NCBI GenBank assembly: GCA_003524705.1
Contig: DQGV01000010.1
Coordinates: forward strand, 1-5,897
Length of the DNA: 5,897 bases
Reading direction: 5' to 3'
DNA from: Anaerolineae bacterium
Lineage (GTDB): Bacteria > Chloroflexota > Anaerolineae > Anaerolineales > Villigracilaceae
Of this stretch, positions 1 through 4,761 are shown piece after piece; the first letter of the stretch is position 1, and each line of letters opens with the position of its first letter. The translations under genes and the position numbers were made by a program. The notes under the pieces are model-generated. The model worked only from the letters and a program-made list of their open reading frames with translations, was not told the DNA's origin and did no database searches.

Positions 1-14
1 AGTTCAATGCTTAA

Positions 15-440
15 ATGAAAACTATTTTTTCAAACAGCAAATACAAAATGTATAAATGGATATTATTTTTTTCATTTATGCTTTTAGTAATTGCAAATGC
101 TTTTTTTCTTTCCTACAAAACAACCGATGTTGGCGCAAGCCCATCGATGATAGTGAGGGAGAATATCAGTTTCAAAAATGATGTACAACCCATTCTTGAA
201 AGACGTTGCATAAAATGCCATGGTGGAGAATTTCCAAGTGAAGGTTTAAATCTTGAATCTTATGAAAGCCTAATGGTGGGTTCACAAAATGGAGAAGTTG
301 TCATCGCTGGCGATTCGAGCAATAGCTTGCTCTTTGAACAAATCGAAAGTGGCGAAATGCCAAAACGTGGATCAGATTTAACGGCTGAACAAATTGAATT
401 AATTAGACAATGGATTAATGAAGGTGCGTTAAATAATTAA
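15..440 (+). CDS. Membrane-anchored mono-heme c-type cytochrome (planctomycete-type cytochrome c domain)
   Basis: A 141-residue protein with one hydrophobic segment (about residues 14-33) after a basic N-terminus, acting as a membrane anchor or uncleaved signal, followed by a short extracytoplasmic heme domain. The heme c attachment motif CIKCH is at residues 65-69. M115, in a GEMPKRG stretch, is the likely distal iron ligand. The order 'NDVQPILERRC..CHG', then an 'LLFEQI..GEMP' region, then 'LTAEQIELIRQWINEGA' is typical of the small PSCyt1-like cytochrome domain. The role is inferred as electron transfer at the outer face of the cytoplasmic membrane. It lies 33 bases before a multicopper oxidase gene and probably shares its transcript, so exchanging electrons with that oxidase is plausible but unproven. 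No Shine-Dalgarno sequence precedes the ATG. A second ATG at 48 would start just before the membrane segment and is a possible alternative start. Confidence 0.87.
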   Translation: MKTIFSNSKYKMYKWILFFSFMLLVIANAFFLSYKTTDVGASPSMIVRENISFKNDVQPILERRCIKCHGGEFPSEGLNLESYESLMVGSQNGEVVIAGDSSNSLLFEQIESGEMPKRGSDLTAEQIELIRQWINEGALNN

Positions 441-463
441 CGATTGATAGTAATTATCAAAAG

Positions 464-468
464 AGGAG
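464..468 (+). promoter_or_regulatory. Ribosome binding site that fixes the multicopper oxidase start
   Basis: AGGAG lies five bases before the ATG at 474. This selects 474 over an in-frame TTG at 444, which has no Shine-Dalgarno sequence and would put ten residues in front of the Tat signal. Confidence 0.8.
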
Positions 469-473
469 AACCT

Positions 474-1547
474 ATGAATAAAAAACTTTCACGCAGAGAT
501 TTATTAAAGCTTGGTGGTTTCGGTTTGTTATCTGCCGCAGGTGGTGTAGTTGCATTTAATAATGTAAATGCTTCTCATAATCATCCACTACAAGCAGAAA
601 CGCCAACACCAGAATCATCTCATCAACATGATGGAGACGACAATGACCATCAAATGACAGGTCATGGCTTACCCGGTGCAGACGATGTTGACCATGAAAA
701 AAATGGCTTCAATCCAGGTGAAATTCTTTATGATTTTGATTATGGAAAAGTTTCGACTTTACCGAATGGTCAAACATTACGCGAATATGAAATAGTTGTG
801 ATTAATAAAAATATAGAAGTTGTGCCCGGCATTGAATTCCCTGCATGGACGTATAACGGGAGAATTCCAGGTCCAACATTGCGAGCCACAGAAGGTGATA
901 GAGTTCGTATTCGCATGGTAAATGGAAGTAGTCACCCACACTCAATGCACTTTCACGGCTATCATCCTAGCGAAATGGATGGTGTACCTGGTACAGGACC
1001 CGGGGGCATGGTGCAACCCGGTCAAGAATTTACTTACGAGTTTGATGCTGAACCTTATGGTTTACATCTTTATCATTGTCATGTATTTCCATTAGCACGT
1101 CATATTGCAAAAGGCTTATATGGCGCTTTCATCGTTGACCCAAAAGAAGCTCGCCCCAAAGTTGATAAAGAAATGGTAATGGTCATGCACGGCATTGATA
1201 TTGACTTTGATGATGCTAATGATTTTTATGCAGTCAATGGTATTCCGTTTTATTATCAAAATCATCCTATTCAAATCAAAGTTGGTGAAAGCGTTCGTAT
1301 TTATCTAGTCAACATTCTTGAATTTGATTTAGTAAACTCATTTCATCTTCATGCAAACTTTTTTCACTACTATCCCACTGGCACAAGTCTCACGCCATCT
1401 GCATTTACAGACACAATCATTCAAGGTCAGGCAGAGCGTGGCATTCTTGAATTCACATATAAATATCCAGGCATGTATATGTTCCACGCGCACGTCACCG
1501 AATTTGCAGAACTCGGTTGGAACGGCATGTTTGAAGTGACTAACTAG
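474..1547 (+). CDS. Tat-exported two-domain multicopper oxidase (blue copper in domain 1)
   Basis: 357 residues from the ATG at 474. The N-terminus has a twin-arginine motif (SRRDLL, residues 6-11) and a hydrophobic stretch ending near VNA (33), so it is probably exported folded with copper. A His/Asp-rich linker (about 34-75, eight His) follows. Cupredoxin domain 1 carries H154, H159-F-H161 and H201-C202-H203, then H210 with L215 at the axial position: a complete type 1 blue site without methionine. Cupredoxin domain 2 carries H291-L-H293 and H338-A-H340, where Ala replaces the type 1 cysteine. The four HxH pairs are the classic trinuclear copper ligands, so this is an O2-reducing oxidase and not a NirK nitrite reductase. 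Two-domain enzymes of this layout (often called type C) assemble as trimers with trinuclear sites between subunits. The substrate is unknown; Cu(I), Fe(II), Mn(II), phenols or cytochrome electrons are all possible. It sits between a cytochrome c gene and a ZIP transporter gene. Confidence 0.92.
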   Translation: MNKKLSRRDLLKLGGFGLLSAAGGVVAFNNVNASHNHPLQAETPTPESSHQHDGDDNDHQMTGHGLPGADDVDHEKNGFNPGEILYDFDYGKVSTLPNGQTLREYEIVVINKNIEVVPGIEFPAWTYNGRIPGPTLRATEGDRVRIRMVNGSSHPHSMHFHGYHPSEMDGVPGTGPGGMVQPGQEFTYEFDAEPYGLHLYHCHVFPLARHIAKGLYGAFIVDPKEARPKVDKEMVMVMHGIDIDFDDANDFYAVNGIPFYYQNHPIQIKVGESVRIYLVNILEFDLVNSFHLHANFFHYYPTGTSLTPSAFTDTIIQGQAERGILEFTYKYPGMYMFHAHVTEFAELGWNGMFEVTN

Positions 1548-1552
1548 AAGCG

Positions 1553-1558
1553 AAGGAG
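1553..1558 (+). promoter_or_regulatory. Ribosome binding site of the ZIP transporter gene
   Basis: AAGGAG lies ten bases before the ATG at 1569, in the 21-base gap after the oxidase stop codon. It supports this start and independent translation initiation within a shared transcript. Confidence 0.7.
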
Positions 1559-1568
1559 AAACTAAAAG

Positions 1569-2759
1569 ATGACAACCCAAACATCCCCTGAGACAAAGAA
1601 CCGCTTCACTTTTCAAACCTTCATCCTGCTTCTAATTCCCATCATCCTTTTAGCTGGAGTTATTTTCTTGTTCCTGCAAACAGGTGGCGGATTAGATTTA
1701 CAAGCACCTGTTCCAATTGAAGATTTGACGATTGAACGCTATGAACTTGATGTAGATAACATAAAGTTATATGTGCAAAATACTGGACCCGAAGAATTAA
1801 CAGTTGCATCGCTTATTGTAAATGAAGCCGTAATGCCATTTACAGTTTCGCCATCTGCAACCATTCCGCGTTTAGGCAAAGCAACCATTGATATAGAATA
1901 TTCATGGACGGGTGGTGAAGCATATGCGGCGCGAATTTTTACCAGCAATGCAATTCCGTTTGATGTAGAAATTCCAGTTGCGTTTGTAACTCCTGAGCCA
2001 GAAGCAAAAAACTTTTGGGGCTTTACGTTGATTGGTTTATATGTAGGTGTCATTCCTATTTTCTTAGGAATTTTTTGGTTGCCTGCACTTCGCACTCTCG
2101 ATAAAAAATGGATGACGTTCTTAATGGCATTAACGGTTGGCTTATTAATTTATCTTGGTTTAGATACATTCAATGAAGCCTTAGAGCAAGCCACTGCATT
2201 GGCTGGCACCTATCAAGGGCTTGGATTAATTGGCATTGGAGCAGTTGCCACTTACATGCTACTCGAAATGATAGATAATCCAAAATCTGCTAGTCGAAGT
2301 GAAGAATCACAACGAGCCTCCATTGCATGGCGTATTGCTTTAGGAATTGGTATTCATAATTTAGGCGAAGGGCTTGCAATTGGTGCGGCATACAATGTTG
2401 GTGAAATTGCATTGGGAACTTTCTTAGTGGTTGGTTTCATTATCCAAAACATCACAGAAGGTTTAGGAATCATTGCGCCAATTTTGAAAGATAAACCAAG
2501 CATTCGTCAATTAACATGGCTTGGATTAATCGGCGGCGCACCTGCCATCATCGGCGCATGGATTGGTGGATTCACCCCTTCCCCATTCCTATCTGTACTA
2601 TTTCTCGCAATTGGTACAGGTGCAATCTTCCAAGTGGCTGTTGAAATTTGGAAAATGGTACAAAAAGATAACGAAAAACAACCCACGCCAGGTTTTATTT
2701 TCAGTGGTGTATTAGTTGGTATGTTGATGCTTTGGGTGACTGGATTGTTGATTAAATAG
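1569..2759 (+). CDS. ZIP-family divalent metal transporter with N-terminal extracytoplasmic domain
   Basis: 396 residues. An N-terminal membrane segment (about 16-37) leads into a hydrophilic, beta-rich region (about 45-140, Ig- or CARDB-like by eye). About eight further hydrophobic segments from residue 151 to the end form the ZIP core. The signature motifs are H263-N-L-G-E267-G in the fourth core helix and Q293-N-I-T-E297-G in the fifth, matching the HNxxEG and QDxxEG pattern of bacterial ZIPs such as BbZIP. ZIP proteins move Zn(II), Fe(II), Mn(II) or similar ions into the cytoplasm. Compared with BbZIP, the fifth-helix Asp appears to be N294, and the sixth-helix Glu of the usual 'AEP' stretch appears to be A324, so the binuclear site looks reduced. 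Typical ZIPs have about 250-310 residues; the extra length is the N-terminal extension. The gene follows the oxidase by 21 bases and ends at a strong terminator. The family call is firm; the metal is not known. Confidence 0.9.
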   Translation: MTTQTSPETKNRFTFQTFILLLIPIILLAGVIFLFLQTGGGLDLQAPVPIEDLTIERYELDVDNIKLYVQNTGPEELTVASLIVNEAVMPFTVSPSATIPRLGKATIDIEYSWTGGEAYAARIFTSNAIPFDVEIPVAFVTPEPEAKNFWGFTLIGLYVGVIPIFLGIFWLPALRTLDKKWMTFLMALTVGLLIYLGLDTFNEALEQATALAGTYQGLGLIGIGAVATYMLLEMIDNPKSASRSEESQRASIAWRIALGIGIHNLGEGLAIGAAYNVGEIALGTFLVVGFIIQNITEGLGIIAPILKDKPSIRQLTWLGLIGGAPAIIGAWIGGFTPSPFLSVLFLAIGTGAIFQVAVEIWKMVQKDNEKQPTPGFIFSGVLVGMLMLWVTGLLIK

Positions 2760-2793
2760 TAAAAGACAAACCCTTGACAGGGTTTGTCTTTTA
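2760..2793 (+). terminator. Intrinsic terminator of the cytochrome-oxidase-ZIP unit
   Basis: A perfect 15-base-pair inverted repeat (arms 2760-2774 and 2779-2793) encloses the four-base loop TGAC. The distal arm ends in a run of T. It starts at the last base region of the ZIP stop codon, so it is placed to end the upstream transcript. Because the arms are A-rich then T-rich, it could also act on the opposite strand. Confidence 0.9.
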
Positions 2794-2802
2794 TCATAAT
2801 AT
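2774..2802 (+). promoter_or_regulatory. Predicted sigma70-type promoter of the efflux operon
   Basis: TTGACA (2774-2779, perfect -35 consensus) is followed after 17 bases by TAATAT (2797-2802, four of six matches to the -10 consensus). An overlapping CATAAT (2795-2800) is a better hexamer but with a 15-base spacer. The -35 occupies the loop of the upstream terminator hairpin. Transcription would start near 2809, about 25 bases before the repressor start codon. Confidence 0.65.
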
Positions 2803-2823
2803 ATGAATACTTGTTCATATATT
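2798..2823 (+). promoter_or_regulatory. ArsR/SmtB-type 12-2-12 operator
   Basis: The left arm AATATATGAATA (2798-2809) and right arm TGTTCATATATT (2812-2823) are separated by CT. Eleven of twelve positions are complementary, and the outer ten pair perfectly. The TGAA..TTCA core and 12-2-12 spacing are those of SmtB/CzrA-class operators. It overlaps the predicted -10 and the transcription start, and stops four bases before the GG of the Shine-Dalgarno sequence. Bound repressor should therefore block transcription of its own operon until metal releases it. Confidence 0.82.
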
Positions 2824-2833
2824 CAAGGAAACC

Positions 2834-3124
2834 ATGACCCTCAACGAACTCAAAGCCATTCAACTTGCCGAATTATTCAGTGCCTTAAGCGATGCCAATC
2901 GTGTACGCATCATTTCCACTTTGCTAGAAAAAGAAATGAACGTCAGTGACATTGCTCAAAAAACAGGCATGAGTGAATCGGCAGTCTCCCATCAATTACG
3001 AGGTCTGCGACAAATGCGTTTGATCCGCGGCAGAAAATCTGGCAGGCAAGTCTTTTATTCACTTGACGATGACCACGTCAAGAAACTATATCTCATGGGC
3101 TTAGACCATGTAAAACACGGATAA
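2834..3124 (+). CDS. ArsR/SmtB-family metal-sensing repressor (alpha5 Zn/Co type, CzrA-like)
   Basis: A 96-residue winged-helix protein. The DNA-recognition region is about residues 36-62 (NVSDIAQKTGMSESAVSHQL..LRQMRLI), followed by the wing GRKSGRQVFYSL (66-77). The C-terminal helix has D79, H81, H92 and H95. Their spacing (+2, +11, +3) equals that of the four ligands D84, H86, H97 and H100 of Staphylococcus CzrA, which bind Zn(II) or Co(II) across the dimer. The alpha3 region (EMNVSD) has no cysteines, so an arsenic or cadmium thiolate sensor of the ArsR/CadC kind is unlikely. Such proteins repress without metal and leave DNA when the site fills. It is the first gene of a three-gene efflux operon and has a matching operator just upstream. 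AAGGAAA at 2825-2831 is a close-set ribosome binding site. The family call and zinc-type sensing site are clear; the effector metal is inferred. Confidence 0.93.
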   Translation: MTLNELKAIQLAELFSALSDANRVRIISTLLEKEMNVSDIAQKTGMSESAVSHQLRGLRQMRLIRGRKSGRQVFYSLDDDHVKKLYLMGLDHVKHG

Positions 3125-3129
3125 CTTCA

Positions 3130-3720
3130 ATGAAAATATTTCTTCTTCTCTACTTCATCTTATTTTTTGGGTTAGCAATGATTTTACCCACCTACCGAAT
3201 CTGGAAAACCACAGGCGTGAATCCATACAAACTCGGTTCATCTGACACGGCACATGATTACATTGGAAAAAATTTCCGCTTGATTATGCTCGTTTGTTTT
3301 CTTGTCGCAATTGTGTTTGCGGTTTCTCCAAACTTGTATTCTTATCTTTTGCCAATTTCATTTCTAACAAACAATATTTTGGCAAACATCGGTTTTGTTC
3401 TTTTGTTACTTGCATTGGTTTGGGTATTGATTGCCCAAGTCCACATGCAAAAATCATGGCGCATCGGCATTGATGAAGATGTCAAAACCGAACTCGTTCA
3501 AACGGGATTATTCAAAATCTCTCGCAATCCCATTTTTCTCGGAATGCGCGTGATGTTATTAGGTCTCTTCTTGATTATTCCAAATGCTATTACACTTACC
3601 ATCTTAATCACTGGTGAAATGTTAATTCAAACTCAAGTACGGCTCGAAGAAGAATTTTTAACGCGTTCACATGGTCAAGCATATTTAAATTATCAAAAGC
3701 AAGTCCGCCGTTGGATTTAA
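3130..3720 (+). CDS. Isoprenylcysteine carboxyl methyltransferase (ICMT)-like integral membrane protein
   Basis: 196 residues with hydrophobic segments at about 3-22, 48-65, 82-103 and 138-168. The C-terminal half has the features of the ICMT/phospholipid methyltransferase superfamily: Q107-K-S-W-R-I-G-I-D (about 107-115), L122..GLFKISRNPIFLGM (126-139), R171-L-E-E-E-F, and H181..Y185..Y188. In the superfamily these regions bind S-adenosylmethionine and the lipid-like substrate. The true substrate is unknown, because bacteria are not known to prenylate proteins as eukaryotes do. The setting is informative: it lies 5 bases after the zinc-type repressor and 3 bases before a CDF exporter, and the ICMT-like proteins CzcN and NccN are parts of cobalt-zinc-cadmium and nickel resistance clusters in Cupriavidus. 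A membrane-linked role in metal tolerance is therefore reasonable but unproven. No Shine-Dalgarno sequence is visible, so translation is probably coupled to the repressor gene. Confidence 0.83.
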   Translation: MKIFLLLYFILFFGLAMILPTYRIWKTTGVNPYKLGSSDTAHDYIGKNFRLIMLVCFLVAIVFAVSPNLYSYLLPISFLTNNILANIGFVLLLLALVWVLIAQVHMQKSWRIGIDEDVKTELVQTGLFKISRNPIFLGMRVMLLGLFLIIPNAITLTILITGEMLIQTQVRLEEEFLTRSHGQAYLNYQKQVRRWI

Positions 3721-3723
3721 TCT

Positions 3724-4650
3724 ATGCACAATCATTCCCATTCTCACTTTGGCGATATTGCCAATCAAACCACCAAACGGCTTGCTTTGTCACTTGGCAT
3801 TACTGCCATATTTGTTTTTGTTGAAATTGTTGCAGGCATTTGGGGAAATAGTTTAGCCTTATTAACCGATGCCGCTCATAACTTTACCGATGTGATTGCT
3901 TTAGGATTAAGTTGGTACGCGCTTCGACTCTCGCTTCAACCTGCTCATGCAGGCAAAACATTTGGCTACCATCGAGCAGGGATTCTAGCCGCGTTAGTCA
4001 ACTCAACAACTTTGGTGTTAATCGCCTTAGGGATTTTTTACGAAGCCTATCAGCGCTTTCTCAATCCACCCGAAGTGAATACAACCATATTAATCGGCGT
4101 GGGCGGAATCGCATTTCTGATTAATCTAGGAACAGCTTTCCTCATCAAAAAAGGAAGCGAGCATGACTTAAATCTAAGAAGTGCATTTCTGCATCTCATG
4201 GGCGATGTATTATCAACATTAGGTGCAGTCATTGCAGGCGTGCTTATTTTATTCACCAACTGGAACTGGCTCGACCCATTCGTCAGTGTGTTAATTGGTG
4301 CATTAATTTTATACAACGCTTGGGGAATCATTAAGCAAACCATTCACATTTTGCTCGAAAGCACACCCGAAAATGTTGACCTGCCAAAAATGGTTGAAGA
4401 CATTCGCCAAGTAGATGGCGTGCATGATATTCACGATTTGCACGTCTGGAGCATCAACGAAAATTTGCGCATGCTCTCTGCCCATGTAGTGACAAATGAC
4501 ATTTCCATTCGTGAGGGCGCATATATTCAACAAAATATCAACGAACTGCTCGCACATGGATACAATATTCAACATGCAACTCTACAACTAGAATGCGAAG
4601 GTTGCCATAATATGTTGTATTGTGAAATTAAAGAGCATAGTCATAATTAA
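3724..4650 (+). CDS. czcD: CDF-family zinc/cobalt/cadmium efflux transporter (CzcD-type)
   Basis: 308 residues, the usual CDF length. Six membrane segments lie at about 19-40, 44-66, 85-108, 120-141, 151-177 and 184-205. H52..D56 in the second and H157..D161 in the fifth form the HxxxD pair of the transport site. This His-Asp combination is typical of zinc-preferring CzcD/ZnT proteins, whereas YiiP has an Asp-Asp pair in the second. The cytoplasmic C-terminal domain (about 215-290) shows the conserved H237-D-L-H-V-W stretch, H254 and H284. Histidine clusters at both ends (HNHSHSH at 2-8 and HSHN at the end) and a CEGCH motif (291-295) may bind incoming metal. Family members exchange protons for cytoplasmic Zn(II), with Co(II) or Cd(II) as alternatives. 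The gene is third in the operon under the zinc-type repressor, starts 3 bases after the previous stop without a Shine-Dalgarno sequence, and is probably translationally coupled. Confidence 0.94.
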   Translation: MHNHSHSHFGDIANQTTKRLALSLGITAIFVFVEIVAGIWGNSLALLTDAAHNFTDVIALGLSWYALRLSLQPAHAGKTFGYHRAGILAALVNSTTLVLIALGIFYEAYQRFLNPPEVNTTILIGVGGIAFLINLGTAFLIKKGSEHDLNLRSAFLHLMGDVLSTLGAVIAGVLILFTNWNWLDPFVSVLIGALILYNAWGIIKQTIHILLESTPENVDLPKMVEDIRQVDGVHDIHDLHVWSINENLRMLSAHVVTNDISIREGAYIQQNINELLAHGYNIQHATLQLECEGCHNMLYCEIKEHSHN

Positions 4651-4662
4651 ATTCCAAAAATC

Positions 4663-4716
4663 AGCCACAGAGATTCTTAGTAGGTCTTCTCAGAGGTCTC
4701 TGTGTGCTCTGTGGCT
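4663..4716 (+). repeat. Intergenic inverted-repeat element (CCACAGAG/CTCTGTGG type)
   Basis: AGCCACAGAG (4663-4672) is perfectly complementary to CTCTGTGGCT (4707-4716), with 34 bases between. A second copy of the right-hand word, TCTCTGTG (4697-4704), can pair with CACAGAGA (4666-4673), so two alternative hairpins are possible. A small CAGAG-GT-CTCTG hairpin (4691-4702) also lies inside. No T-run follows on the + strand, so this is not a standard terminator for the efflux operon. On the opposite strand five T follow the stem closely. Words of this kind recur in intergenic DNA of several bacterial groups, so a dispersed, possibly mobile, repeat is likely. A single copy cannot prove that. Confidence 0.6.
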
Positions 4717-4723
4717 AAGACGT

Positions 4724-4752
4724 TTGCAATATCATTCTTCATAAACTAAAAT
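4724..4752 (+). promoter_or_regulatory. Predicted promoter of the cytochrome P450 gene, nearly leaderless
   Basis: TTGCAA (4724-4729, four of six to the -35 consensus), 17 bases, then TAAAAT (4747-4752, five of six to the -10 consensus). The start point would fall at about 4759-4762, at or within a few bases of the ATG at 4762. That fits the absence of a usable Shine-Dalgarno sequence before the gene. It is a prediction from hexamers only. Confidence 0.45.
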
Positions 4753-4761
4753 ATCAGGGAT

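Noticed and set aside
1..14. TAA at 12-14 directly before the first ATG, possibly the end of an upstream gene
   Set aside because: Only four codons are visible and nothing identifies a protein, so no partial gene is called.
444..473. TTG at 444 as the start of the multicopper oxidase
   Set aside because: It lacks a Shine-Dalgarno sequence and adds ten residues before a normal Tat signal; the ATG at 474 has AGGAG at the right distance.
474..1547. Copper nitrite reductase (NirK)
   Set aside because: Both domain-2 HxH pairs and the HFH and HCH pairs of domain 1 are present, giving a trinuclear oxidase site; NirK lacks most of these.
1338..1616. Minus-strand open frame of 92 codons overlapping the oxidase and ZIP genes
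   Set aside because: It is antisense to two clear protein families, with no recognisable motif of its own.
1739..2095. Minus-strand open frame of 118 codons
   Set aside because: It lies wholly within the ZIP gene in antisense and shows no family features.
2507..2863. Minus-strand open frame of 118 codons across the terminator and operator
   Set aside because: It crosses the hairpin, promoter and operator, and its sequence is a shadow of the ZIP and repressor genes.
4050..4575. Two minus-strand open frames opposite the CDF gene
   Set aside because: They are antisense to a highly conserved transporter and have no independent support.
4663..4716. CRISPR repeat or intrinsic terminator
   Set aside because: There is a single palindromic unit without regular spacers, and no T-run follows the stem on the + strand.
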